From Betaproteobacteria bacterium (lineage in GTDB: Bacteria; Pseudomonadota; Gammaproteobacteria; Burkholderiales; SG8-39): a stretch of DNA of 34,178 nt. The notes below the pieces were generated by a model. The model saw only the letters and a list, made by a program, of their open reading frames with translations. It did no database searches and was not told where the DNA came from. The stretch is from positions 1-34,178 of the forward strand of contig CANIEV010000023.1 in the NCBI GenBank assembly GCA_947466535.1, read 5' to 3'. Shown here in pieces: positions 16,621 to 25,754 of the stretch. Each line of letters begins with the position of its first letter. Position 1 is the first letter of the stretch. Both the position numbers and the translations under genes were made by a program.

Positions 16621-18953
16621 GCCATGAAGCGCAGGCCGCCACCTCAGGCCCGATGATCGGCCAGTCGCTCGCGCGCGGCGAGGACGAGCGTTTTCTCACC
16701 GGGCGCGGACAGTTCATTGACGACGTGAAACTCCCCGGCGCGTTGCATGCGGTGGTCGTGCGCAGCGCCGAGGCGCACGCGCTGATCCGAGGCATCGACA
16801 CCTCGGCCGCGCTCGCAACGCCGGGTGTCTCCGCGGTGTTCACCTTTGTCGATATCGCCGAGTACGCGCAGCCGATCCCGATTCGCCTCGCACCGCTCAA
16901 GGGCACCGAACGCTATCTGCAGTACCCCCTGGCCAAGGACCGCGTCCGCTACGTCGGCGAACCGGTGGCGGTGGTGGTGGCGAAGAACCGCTATATCGCG
17001 GAGGACGCCGCCGAGCGCGTGGTGATCGACTACGAATCGCAGCCCGCGGTGGTACATGCGGAAGCGTCGATCCTCGACTCGACCCTGCTCTTTCCCGAGA
17101 CCGGCACCAACCTGTCCACCTCGTACTCGGTGGGTCTCGGCGACTGCGACGCCGCGTTTGCCCGCGCGGAATACACCCGCAAGGAGAGCTTCCGCTGCCA
17201 GCGCCACGGCGCGGTGACGATGGAGACTCGCGGCCTCGCCTGCATCGAGCGCGAGGGCACGCTCGAAGTCTGGGGCGCGACCAAGGTGACCTTCTGGAAC
17301 CGGCGCGCGCTCGCCGCGATGCTCAAGCGCCCGGTGGAATCGATCGAGATGATCGAGACCGACGTCGGCGGCTCCTTCGGTGCGCGCGGCGAGTTCTACC
17401 CCGAGGATTTCCTGATCCCGTTTGTCGCGGTGAAGCTCGGCTGCGCGGTGAAATGGATCGAGGACCGACGCGAGAACCTGATGGCGAGCAACCACTCGCG
17501 CGACATCGCATGCGAGTTGGAAATTGCCTTGAAGCGCGACGGCACTCTGCTCGGAATGCGCGCCCGGCTGATATCCGACATGGGCGCCTACACCCGCACC
17601 AACAGCGGCGTGGTGCCGGCCAAGGCGGTGCAGTTCCTGCTTGGCCCCTATCGCGTGCCCGGCTTCAAATGCGACGTACTGCTCGCGATGACCAACAAGA
17701 CGCCGATGGGCACCTACCGTGCCCCGGGACGCTTCGAAGCCAACTTCTTCCGCGAGCGTCTGTTCGACATTGCCTGCGGCGAACTCGGCATCGACCGCGT
17801 CGCCTTTCGCGAGAAGAACCTGATCCGCCCTGACGAGATGCCGTACCCGATCGGCGCGCTCGTGCCCTACGAGGGCGAGACGGAATACGACAACGGCGAC
17901 TACCCCGGCCTGTTTCGCCGCGCGCTGAAGGAGTTCGACTACGAGGGAAAACTCGCGCTCTGCGGCACACCGCCCGAGGGAAGGCTGCACGGCGTGGGTT
18001 TTGGCTGCTTCGTCGAATCCAGCGGCGCGGGTCCGGCGGAATCGGCCCGCGTGGTGTCGCGCGGCAACGGGCGCTTTGACATCTACACCGGCACCTCGGC
18101 TTCCGGACAGGGCCACGAGACCGCGATGGCGCAGATCGCCGCCGAGGAACTCGGCACCGGCATGAACGGGCTCACCGTGTTTCACGGTTCGACCGCCTTC
18201 GTACCTCAGGGCTTCGGCACCTATCACAGCCGTGCGATCGTGGTCGGCGGCAGCGCGATCAAGATGGCGGGCAAGAAGCTCACCGAACAGCTGATCGCGC
18301 TCGCGGCCGCACGCACCGGCAAGGGCGCGGATACGCTCGAGTTCCGCGCCGGCAACGTGGTGGAAAAGTCCGCTCCGTCGAAGCCCCTGCTCGATCTCGA
18401 TGCGATCGCGCAGGAAGCCAGGACCGACACCGCGGTCGCCGCCGCGCTCGATGCGCACGCCACCTTCGAGGTGAAAAAGCGTACCTACACCTACGGCACG
18501 CACGTTGCCTACGTCGCGGTGGATCCCGAGACCGCGAAGGTCGAGGTGCTCGATTATCTTTCGACCGAGGACATCGGCCGCGCGATCAATCCGCTGATCG
18601 TGCACGGGCAGGCGCTCGGCGCGGCGGTGCAGGGCCTGGGCGGCGTGTTCCTCGACGAATTCAAGTACGACGAAAACGGCCAGCTGCTCACCGGAACGCT
18701 TGCTGATTACCTGCTGCCGATTGCCACCGATTTCCCGAACGTGCGCGGCCTCACGCTTGAGGAATCGCCCTCGCTGCTCAATCCGCTCGGTGCCAAGGGC
18801 GCAGGCGAAGGCGGCGTGGTGGCCGTGGCGGCGGCGGTCACCAATGCGGTGGCGCATGCGCTTGCGCCGCTCGGCGTGTCGATCACCGCGACGCCGCTGT
18901 CGCCGGACAACCTTTCCCGCGCGATCCGGGAAGCGAGGGCGCGGCGTGGATAG
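16617..18953 (+). CDS. Xanthine dehydrogenase family molybdopterin-binding (large, CoxL-like) subunit
   Basis: GQSLARGEDERFLTGRGQFIDDV; GGSFGARGEFYPED; MGTYRAPGRFEANFFRERLFD; catalytic loop GAKGAGEGG; ATGA overlap with the small subunit. Confidence 0.95.
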   Translation: MSHEAQAATSGPMIGQSLARGEDERFLTGRGQFIDDVKLPGALHAVVVRSAEAHALIRGIDTSAALATPGVSAVFTFVDIAEYAQPIPIRLAPLKGTERYLQYPLAKDRVRYVGEPVAVVVAKNRYIAEDAAERVVIDYESQPAVVHAEASILDSTLLFPETGTNLSTSYSVGLGDCDAAFARAEYTRKESFRCQRHGAVTMETRGLACIEREGTLEVWGATKVTFWNRRALAAMLKRPVESIEMIETDVGGSFGARGEFYPEDFLIPFVAVKLGCAVKWIEDRRENLMASNHSRDIACELEIALKRDGTLLGMRARLISDMGAYTRTNSGVVPAKAVQFLLGPYRVPGFKCDVLLAMTNKTPMGTYRAPGRFEANFFRERLFDIACGELGIDRVAFREKNLIRPDEMPYPIGALVPYEGETEYDNGDYPGLFRRALKEFDYEGKLALCGTPPEGRLHGVGFGCFVESSGAGPAESARVVSRGNGRFDIYTGTSASGQGHETAMAQIAAEELGTGMNGLTVFHGSTAFVPQGFGTYHSRAIVVGGSAIKMAGKKLTEQLIALAAARTGKGADTLEFRAGNVVEKSAPSKPLLDLDAIAQEARTDTAVAAALDAHATFEVKKRTYTYGTHVAYVAVDPETAKVEVLDYLSTEDIGRAINPLIVHGQALGAAVQGLGGVFLDEFKYDENGQLLTGTLADYLLPIATDFPNVRGLTLEESPSLLNPLGAKGAGEGGVVAVAAAVTNAVAHALAPLGVSITATPLSPDNLSRAIREARARRG

Positions 18954-18974
18954 ATTTCAGCGTGGTGCCGATTC

Positions 18975-19046
18975 AGATTGCCGCGTCGCTGCGCTCCTCG
19001 CAATGACTCCGGACCGCCGTCATTGCGAGCGAAGCGAAGCAATCTC
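18975..19046. repeat. Dispersed hairpin repeat, locus C
   Basis: AGATTGCCGCGTCGCTGCGCTCCTCGCAATGAC (18975-19007) inverted against GTCATTGCGAGCGAAGCGAAGCAATCTC (19019-19046). Confidence 0.88.
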
Positions 19047-19094
19047 CGCCAACACGACCCCGGCAGCACGCCCTGCCCATAAAGGACTTCACCC

Positions 19095-20096
19095 ATGTCC
19101 ATAGACGTACACGCCCACTACGTGCCCCCCGGCGTGATCGAGTCGCTCGAACGCGACGCGGGACGCTACGGCATCAACGTCGTGATGCACGAACCCACCT
19201 GCCAGAAATGCCTCCGGTTCGACTACGGGCTTCAGGTACGTCCTTTTTTTCCGCGGCTGGTGGAACCGCCACAAAAGCGCATCGACTGGATGCACGGCAT
19301 TGGTCTGGAGCGGCAGATCCTCTCGGTGTGGACCGACATCTTCGGCTACGCCCTGCCCGTGGACAAACGCATCGAATGGCACCGGCTGCTCAACGAGCGT
19401 CTTGGCGAATTCTGCGCGGCGCATCCCGCCTCGTTTTCCTGGCTCGCCTCGGGCGCGCTGCCGGATGCGGCGGCGGCGGCACGCGAGCTCGAGCGCAGCG
19501 TGAAGGCGGGCGCGGCGGGCGGCGTGTGTGCGACCAACGTGGAAGGCGTGAACCTCGGCGAGCTGCCGCTGGACGAATACTGGGCGGCGGCGGTAGCGCT
19601 CGATGTGCCGGTGTTCCTGCATCCGGCGCAGCCGGCGCCTTCGCCGCGCACCGCCAAGTACGCGCTCTCACAAGTGGCGCAATACACCTTCGATTCCACC
19701 TGCTGCATCGGCTCGCTGATCGGCGCGGGCGTGCTCGATCGATTCCCGACGCTTCGGCTGATCGCCTCGCACGGCGGCGGCAACCTGCCCTTCCTGATCG
19801 GCCGCTTCGATATCATGCACAAGCGCGCCGACCCGAAGCAGACCGGCAGCGTCGCGCAACACGCCCCCTCGGACTATCTGCGCCGCTTCTGGGTGGATAC
19901 CATCCTGCATCACCCGAAGGTGCTGCGCTTCACCGCCGAGATGATGGGCATGGATCGCCTCGTGCTCGGCACTGACGAGTCTTTCCCGCCGCACGAAGCC
20001 GATCCGCTGGGCGCGCTGCGCGCGGCGGCTTTTACGCCGGATGAGATCCGGAGAATCGGTGCGGAGAACCCGCGGCTTCTGTTCAGGCTGCCCTGA
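19095..20096 (+). CDS. Amidohydrolase family protein, ACMSD-like metal-dependent hydrolase/decarboxylase
   Basis: IDVHAHYVPPG, VFLHPAQ, IASHGGGNLPFLIGRFD, LGTDESFPPHE. Confidence 0.92.
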   Translation: MSIDVHAHYVPPGVIESLERDAGRYGINVVMHEPTCQKCLRFDYGLQVRPFFPRLVEPPQKRIDWMHGIGLERQILSVWTDIFGYALPVDKRIEWHRLLNERLGEFCAAHPASFSWLASGALPDAAAAARELERSVKAGAAGGVCATNVEGVNLGELPLDEYWAAAVALDVPVFLHPAQPAPSPRTAKYALSQVAQYTFDSTCCIGSLIGAGVLDRFPTLRLIASHGGGNLPFLIGRFDIMHKRADPKQTGSVAQHAPSDYLRRFWVDTILHHPKVLRFTAEMMGMDRLVLGTDESFPPHEADPLGALRAAAFTPDEIRRIGAENPRLLFRLP

Positions 20097-20161
20097 TAAC
20101 AATGGCTTTAATTGCGCACTTTTCTGTTTTCAGATGCCCAGAGGGTGCGGGACGGATGCTA

Positions 20162-20188
20162 ATTGACTTGCTAAATTCAGCAATCAAT
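20162..20188. promoter_or_regulatory. Interrupted inverted repeat overlapping a TTGACT -35-like hexamer
   Basis: ATTGA(C)TTGCT-AAATTC-AGCAATCAAT in an AT-rich intergenic region upstream of the alpha/beta hydrolase. Confidence 0.35.
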
Positions 20189-20223
20189 AGATAGAAGATA
20201 TGAAGACTTCGGAGGATTGATTC

Positions 20224-21093
20224 ATGGCAACCACCACCGCGAGCGACGGCACAACGCTCTATTACGAAGACACCGGCAGCGGACTGCCGATCGTGTTCGT
20301 GCACGAATACGCCGGCGACTGCCGCGCCTGGGAGCCGCAGGTTCGCTATCTCTCGCGCAACTACCGCTGCATCACCTTCAACGCGCGCGGCTATCCGCCC
20401 TCGGGCGTGCCCAAGGACGAAGCCGCGTACTCGCAGGACGCGGTGCGCGATGACGTGATCGCGGTGATGAACGCCGCCGGCATCGACCGCGCGCACGTGG
20501 TCGGGCATTCGATGGGCGCCTACACCACGCTGCATGTGGGCTTGGCCTACCCGCAGCGCTGCCTGTCCCTGACCGTGGCCGGTTGCGGCTGGGGATCCAA
20601 CCCCGAGACGCGCGCCGAGAGCGTGAAGCTCGCCGAAGGCATCGCGAAAATGTTCCTCGACGAAGGTATCGAGTCCGCCGGCGCGAAGTACGCCGATTTC
20701 GGCATGCGCCAGCAGTACAAGAACAAGGACCCGCGCGGCTGGCGCGAATTCGAGGCCTGGATGAAGCAGCATTCCGCGCTCGGCCACGCCAACACCATGC
20801 TCGGCCTGCAACTCAGGCGCCCGACGCTCTGGGACCTGAAGGACCGCCTGAAGACGATGCAGGTGCCGACGCTGGTGATCGTCGGTGACGAGGACGAGTC
20901 CTGCCTCGACGGCAGCGTGCTGCTCAAGCGGGTGATTCCCGGCGCCGGGCTGTTGGTGATGCCGCGCGCCGGTCACACGATCAACAGCGAGGAGCCCGCG
21001 GCGTTCAATCAGGCGCTGGTCGACTTCTTCATCGCGGTTGAACACCGGCGCTGGCTCGCGCATCGCCAGCCGGGCTTCGACGTGCCGCACTGA
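20224..21093 (+). CDS. Alpha/beta hydrolase
   Basis: Nucleophile elbow GHSMGAY; VIVGDEDESC acid region; PRAGHTINSEEP histidine; GGAGG Shine-Dalgarno-like upstream. Confidence 0.93.
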   Translation: MATTTASDGTTLYYEDTGSGLPIVFVHEYAGDCRAWEPQVRYLSRNYRCITFNARGYPPSGVPKDEAAYSQDAVRDDVIAVMNAAGIDRAHVVGHSMGAYTTLHVGLAYPQRCLSLTVAGCGWGSNPETRAESVKLAEGIAKMFLDEGIESAGAKYADFGMRQQYKNKDPRGWREFEAWMKQHSALGHANTMLGLQLRRPTLWDLKDRLKTMQVPTLVIVGDEDESCLDGSVLLKRVIPGAGLLVMPRAGHTINSEEPAAFNQALVDFFIAVEHRRWLAHRQPGFDVPH

Positions 21094-21155
21094 TTTCGCG
21101 CACTGATTCCAACTTTCGAATTACGTACCGCGACCACACACAAGGGAGACTGAAA

Positions 21156-22133
21156 ATGCGATCCATGTTCCAAATGCAGTCCATATACCGACGGGCCGCC
21201 GTCCTCATCGCCGTGGCGCTGCTTGCCGCACCCGCACTCGCGCAGGACCGCCCGAAAGTTCGCGGCGGCAGCCTGACGCTGCCGGTGCTCGCGCCGCTGG
21301 TGATGAACGTGATGAAGGAAAAAGGGCTGGACGCGAAGCACGGCTTCGATCTCGAGATCAAGCCTTATCCGTCGATCGCGGCGTATTACGCGGCGCTCGC
21401 CACCGGCGAGATCGATGCGCTGATGGGGGGACCGACGGTGATGCAGAAGCTGCGCACCGAAGGCGCGCCGGTGCGAATCGCGGCAACGGGCCTTCGCCTG
21501 TCCGATCTGGTCATCATGACCACCAACCCGGCGATCCGCTCGCTCGCCGACCTCAAGGGCAAGCAGCTCGCCGCCGACATGGGCTCGGGCCAGTACCAGG
21601 TGGTGTCGATCTACGCCCGCTCGAAGGGCCTGTCGATGGGCAGCGACATCACGGTGGTGAACGCCAATTTCGGTCTCGCGCGCAGCCAGCTCGCCGCCAG
21701 CCGTGTCGATGCGGCGATGGTGATCGAGCCGATTGCAACGCTGATGCTGCGCGAGAACAAGGACCTGAAGATCATTTTCAACGGCGCCACCGCCTGGAAG
21801 GAAGTGACCGGCAACGAAGGCTGGGAGCTGGTGCTGTCGATCCGCGAGGACTTCTCGAAAAAGGGCGACCTGCCGCGCCGGCTGATTGCCGCGATGCAGG
21901 ACGTGGCCGCGCTGATGCGCAGCAACCTCGACGAGGTGGACGCAATCGCCGCGCGCACCATCAAGCTGCCCGCGGGCGTGCTCAAGGACGCGGTGAGCGG
22001 CAAGCGGCTGGAGCTCGACGTGCAGCCTGCCTGGGGTCCGGAGAAGAAAGTGATCTGGGACATGTTCGAGCGTGCGGTCGCCGCGAAATTCCTCGACAAG
22101 ATGCCCGATGACGGGATCATCTACACGCCCTGA
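21156..22133 (+). CDS. ABC transporter substrate-binding protein, NitT/TauT-like
   Basis: Signal peptide; KVRGGSLTLPVLAPLVMNVMKEKGLDAKHGFDLEIKPYPSIAAYYAALATGEIDALMGGPTVMQKL. Confidence 0.88.
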   Translation: MRSMFQMQSIYRRAAVLIAVALLAAPALAQDRPKVRGGSLTLPVLAPLVMNVMKEKGLDAKHGFDLEIKPYPSIAAYYAALATGEIDALMGGPTVMQKLRTEGAPVRIAATGLRLSDLVIMTTNPAIRSLADLKGKQLAADMGSGQYQVVSIYARSKGLSMGSDITVVNANFGLARSQLAASRVDAAMVIEPIATLMLRENKDLKIIFNGATAWKEVTGNEGWELVLSIREDFSKKGDLPRRLIAAMQDVAALMRSNLDEVDAIAARTIKLPAGVLKDAVSGKRLELDVQPAWGPEKKVIWDMFERAVAAKFLDKMPDDGIIYTP

Positions 22134-22169
22134 TGCGCACCGCTGAAACCGTGAAACGGAGCGCCCGCG

Positions 22170-22949
22170 ATGCGACACGCTGAACTCGGCGCGCTCGACG
22201 ACAAGCCCGGCTCGCTGCTGCCGCGCGAGGCGATCATCTCGCTCGTGGTGTTCGCGATCCTGTGGGAGACGCTCTCGCGGCTCTCGCCCGCTCTCGGCAT
22301 ACCGGCGTTCGCGGTGCCGAGCTTCGTGCGCATCGGCGAGAGCCTCGCCAAGGTCACGCTGATCGATACGGCGGTCACGCTCGCGCGCGTGCTGGGCGCG
22401 CTTGCGGTGTCGTTCGCGCTCGGTGTCGCGGGCGCGGTGCTGATGTACGTCTCGCGCCCCTTCGAGCGCTACAGCAAGCCGCTGATGCGGCTGGTGATGG
22501 CGGTGCCGGTGGTGTCGTGGATCCTGTTCGGCATCCTCTGGTTCAAGTGGGTGGAGTTCCGCATCTGCTTCGTGCTGATGGTGGTGTGCGCGCCGGTGTT
22601 CGTGGTGGACATCCTCGATGCGATGCGCGGCGTTCCGCGCGAGCTGCGCCAGATGACGCGCTCATTCCGCCCGACGCGTGCGCAGTTTTTCATCAAGCTG
22701 ATGCTGCCCGCGGCGCTGCCCGGCATCCTCACCAGCTGGAAGATCAACCTGTCCCTCGCGATCCGGGTGGTGACGATCGCGGAGCTGGTGGGCGCGGTCA
22801 CCGGCGTCGGCCACCAGCTCTCGGTGGCGCAGGAACTGTTCTCGGTGTCGGACGTGTTCGCCTGGACCCTGGTGCTGGTGGCACTGCTGTTCGCGCTTGA
22901 GGGTTTCGTGAACTGGCTCGAGCACCGGATGCTGCGGTGGCGCACATGA
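22170..22949 (+). CDS. ABC transporter permease, NitT/TauT-like
   Basis: Multiple hydrophobic segments; EAA-like loop MTRSFRPTRAQFFIKLMLPAALPGILTSWKINLSLA. Confidence 0.9.
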   Translation: MRHAELGALDDKPGSLLPREAIISLVVFAILWETLSRLSPALGIPAFAVPSFVRIGESLAKVTLIDTAVTLARVLGALAVSFALGVAGAVLMYVSRPFERYSKPLMRLVMAVPVVSWILFGILWFKWVEFRICFVLMVVCAPVFVVDILDAMRGVPRELRQMTRSFRPTRAQFFIKLMLPAALPGILTSWKINLSLAIRVVTIAELVGAVTGVGHQLSVAQELFSVSDVFAWTLVLVALLFALEGFVNWLEHRMLRWRT

Positions 22950-23725
22950 GCGCACCCGACGCGATCGACGTCCGCGGCCTGACCAAGGCCTATCGCCAGA
23001 CGACGAGCGGCGACTCGGTCACCGCAATCGCCCGGCTCGACTTTCGCATCGAGCCGGGCGAGAAGCTTGCGATCGTCGGCCAGACCGGCTGCGGCAAGTC
23101 CACCTTCTTCGACATCCTGATCGGCCTGGAATCGCCGAGCTCGGGTGCGATCGACATCGGCGGCCGTACGCCGTACGGGGATTTCGACCACTTCCGCGGC
23201 CGCATCGCCACCGTGTTCCAGCAGGACCGGCTGATGCCGTGGCGCTCGGCGCTCGACAACGTGCGCCTGAGCCTCGAGCTGCTGGGATTATCGGAGCAGG
23301 AACAGATTTCGCGCTCCACCGTCTGGCTGGAGCGGCTCGGCCTGGGCAAGTTCCTGTCTGCGTTTCCGCACGAGCTCTCCGGCGGCATGCGGCAGCGCGT
23401 GGCAATCGCGCGCGCCTTCGCGGTGCAGCCCGGCATCCTGCTCGCCGACGAAGCCTTCGGTCATCTCGACGAAGTGACAGCGCGGCAGCTGCGCGAGGAG
23501 TTCGTCGGGCTTGCACAGGCAAGCGGTGCCACTGCGGTGCTGATCACCCACCAGCTGGAGGAGGCGATCAGCGTCGGCAACCGGATTCTCGTCTTCGGCA
23601 AGCCCGCCACTGTGCTTGCCGACATCCGGCTGCGGGACTGGCAGACCCACGAAACCGCGGTACTGCGCGATGCGATTCAGGCTACGCTTCAATCCAATGC
23701 CGCCGACCCGCGGCTTGCACGGTGA
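22946..23725 (+). CDS. ABC transporter ATP-binding protein, NitT/TauT-like
   Basis: Walker A GQTGCGKST, signature LSGGMRQRVAIARA, Walker B ILLADEAFGHLDE; ATGA overlap with the permease. Confidence 0.96.
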   Translation: MSAPDAIDVRGLTKAYRQTTSGDSVTAIARLDFRIEPGEKLAIVGQTGCGKSTFFDILIGLESPSSGAIDIGGRTPYGDFDHFRGRIATVFQQDRLMPWRSALDNVRLSLELLGLSEQEQISRSTVWLERLGLGKFLSAFPHELSGGMRQRVAIARAFAVQPGILLADEAFGHLDEVTARQLREEFVGLAQASGATAVLITHQLEEAISVGNRILVFGKPATVLADIRLRDWQTHETAVLRDAIQATLQSNAADPRLAR

Positions 23726-23748
23726 CAACACAATTGAGGAGAAACACG

Positions 23749-24708
23749 GTGTCGCGTTTTCTGCTGCTTCTGATTGCCACCCTGATCACCAGCGGAGTTC
23801 AGGCGCAGGCCTTTCCGTCGCGGCCGATCCGGGTGATCGTGCCGTTTCCGGCGGGTGGCGTGAGCGACATCCTCAGCCGCTCGGTGGCGCAGAAGATGGG
23901 CGAGAGCCTTGGCCAGAATGTCATCGTGGAGAATCGCCCGGGGGCGGGCGGCATGGTGGGCTCGGCCGCGGTCGCGAAATCGCCGGCGGATGGCTACACC
24001 CTGGTCAACGGCTCCACCAGCACGGTGGTGGTGAGCGCGCACCTGTACAAGAGCCTCAGTTTCGATCCGATAAAGGACTTCGAGCCGGTCGGCCGCATTG
24101 CCTCGGTGGCAAGTGTGCTGATCGCACATCCCTCGGTGCCGGTGAATTCGGTGCGTGAACTGATCGCACTCACAAAAGCCCAGCCAGGCCGGCTCAATTA
24201 CGGCTCCGGCGGCGCGGGCACGACCCAGCATCTCGGCGGCGAACTGTTCAAGCAGATGGCGGGCGTGGATATCGTGCATGTGCCCTACAAGGGCGGCGCG
24301 CCGGCGCTCACCGACCTCGTCGGCGGCCAGTTGTCGGTGATCTTCGAGCCGCTGCCGACCGCGCTGCCCAACCTGCGCGCGGGCAAGGTGAAGGCGCTCG
24401 CGGTGACCACCGCGAGGCGTATCGCCGCGCTGCCGGACACGCCGACACTTGTGGAGGCGGGCCTTCCCGGCTACGAAATGGCAATATGGTTCGGTCTGCT
24501 CGCCCCGGCGGGCACGCCGCGCGAGATCGTTTCACGCATCAACGCCGAACTGGTAAAAGCGATGCGCACGCCGGAAGTTCGCGAGCGCCTCGCCAACCAG
24601 GCGGCCGATCCGATTGGCGACACGCCGGAAGAATTCGCGGCGACGCTCAGGCAGGAATCGCAGCGCTGGGGCGAATTCGCCCGAGCCACCGGGCTCAAGC
24701 TCGATTGA
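23749..24708 (+). CDS. Bug family tripartite tricarboxylate transporter substrate-binding protein
   Basis: GTG start with upstream GAGGAG; FPSRPIRVIVPFPAGGVSDILSRSV; VHVPYKGGAPALTDLVGGQLSVIF. The track's 489-aa version is an N-terminal over-extension into the ABC gene. Confidence 0.93.
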   Translation: MSRFLLLLIATLITSGVQAQAFPSRPIRVIVPFPAGGVSDILSRSVAQKMGESLGQNVIVENRPGAGGMVGSAAVAKSPADGYTLVNGSTSTVVVSAHLYKSLSFDPIKDFEPVGRIASVASVLIAHPSVPVNSVRELIALTKAQPGRLNYGSGGAGTTQHLGGELFKQMAGVDIVHVPYKGGAPALTDLVGGQLSVIFEPLPTALPNLRAGKVKALAVTTARRIAALPDTPTLVEAGLPGYEMAIWFGLLAPAGTPREIVSRINAELVKAMRTPEVRERLANQAADPIGDTPEEFAATLRQESQRWGEFARATGLKLD

Positions 24709-24736
24709 CAGGCCAGTTTCGAAAACAAGGTTCACG

Positions 24737-25723
24737 ATGAAATCCATTGCACGACGAATGATCCGCACCGGAACCGCAGCGCTTGCGCTCGCCCTGGTCA
24801 CCGCCGCCTCTTTGGCGCATGCCCAGGCCTGGCCGACCAAGCCGGTGCGCTGGATTCTTCCCTCGGCGGCGGGTTCGGCGCCGGATGTGGTGGCGCGGCT
24901 GCTCGGAGATCGCCTCTCCACCGTCTGGGGCCAGCAGGTGCTGATCGACAACCGCCCCGGCGCGGCGGGCAACATCGCCGCGGTGGCGACCAGGAACTCC
25001 ACGCCCGATGGCTACACCTACTTTTTCGCACAAGCCTCGACCATGGCGGTGAACCCGTTCACCTTCAAGTCGATCCCCTTCGATCCGGACAAGGACTTCG
25101 CCGGCGTGATCACGATCGGCCTGAGTCCGTTCATGTTCGGCCTGAACACCGCGCTGCCGATCACCTCGGTGCCCGAACTCATCGCCTACGCCAAGGCCAA
25201 TCCGGGCAAGCTCTCGTTTGCGACCTCCGCCTCGCGCAACCTGTCGCATATCAGCGGCGAGCTGCTGAAGGGCGTGGCCGGCATCGACATGCTGCATGTG
25301 CCCTACAAGGGCAGCCCTCAGGCGGCGCAGGACGCGATCTCGGGACAGGTGCAGATCTTCATCGACAGCATCCCGACGATGTCGGCGCATATCCAGAGCG
25401 GAAGGCTGCGCGTCGTCGGCGTGACCTCACCCAAGCGCGTGCCCGGCTACGAGAGCATCCCCACCTTCGCCGAGACCCTGCCGGGCTTTTCGGCGGTCGG
25501 CTGGTTCGCGCTGCTCGCGCCCGCCGCCACGCCGCGCGATGCGATCAACCGGGTGAACAAGGACATCAACGCGGTGCTCGCGATCCCCGAGATCGCGCAG
25601 CGCATGCACACGCTCGGCATGTTCGACGGCGGCGGCACGCCCGAAGGCCTCGACAGCTTCCTGCGCACCGAGCGCGCCAAATGGCAGCGCGTGATCCGTG
25701 ATGCGAAGTTCGAGCTCGAATGA
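24737..25723 (+). CDS. Bug family tripartite tricarboxylate transporter substrate-binding protein
   Basis: MKSIARRMIRTGTAALALALVTAASLAHAQAWPTKPVRWILPSAAGSAPDVVARLL; LHVPYKGSPQAAQDAISGQVQIF. Confidence 0.94.
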   Translation: MKSIARRMIRTGTAALALALVTAASLAHAQAWPTKPVRWILPSAAGSAPDVVARLLGDRLSTVWGQQVLIDNRPGAAGNIAAVATRNSTPDGYTYFFAQASTMAVNPFTFKSIPFDPDKDFAGVITIGLSPFMFGLNTALPITSVPELIAYAKANPGKLSFATSASRNLSHISGELLKGVAGIDMLHVPYKGSPQAAQDAISGQVQIFIDSIPTMSAHIQSGRLRVVGVTSPKRVPGYESIPTFAETLPGFSAVGWFALLAPAATPRDAINRVNKDINAVLAIPEIAQRMHTLGMFDGGGTPEGLDSFLRTERAKWQRVIRDAKFELE

Positions 25724-25754
25724 TCTGCGCGACACCGCGCACAAGGAGACCACA

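Noticed and set aside
16644-18857. 737-aa minus ORF opposite the Mo-hydroxylase large subunit
   Set aside because: Fully antisense to a convincingly identified gene; His/Arg/Ala-rich shadow translation.
18700-19104. ORFs on both strands with MTPDRRHCERSEAIS / LLRFARNDGGPESLRGAQRRGN peptides
   Set aside because: Repeat-derived translations of locus C plus shadow of the large subunit.
23239-23748. N-terminal 170 aa of the track's 489-aa ORF
   Set aside because: Out-of-frame overlap with the ABC ATPase; Bug signal peptide starts at GTG 23749 with a good ribosome-binding site, so not a fusion protein.
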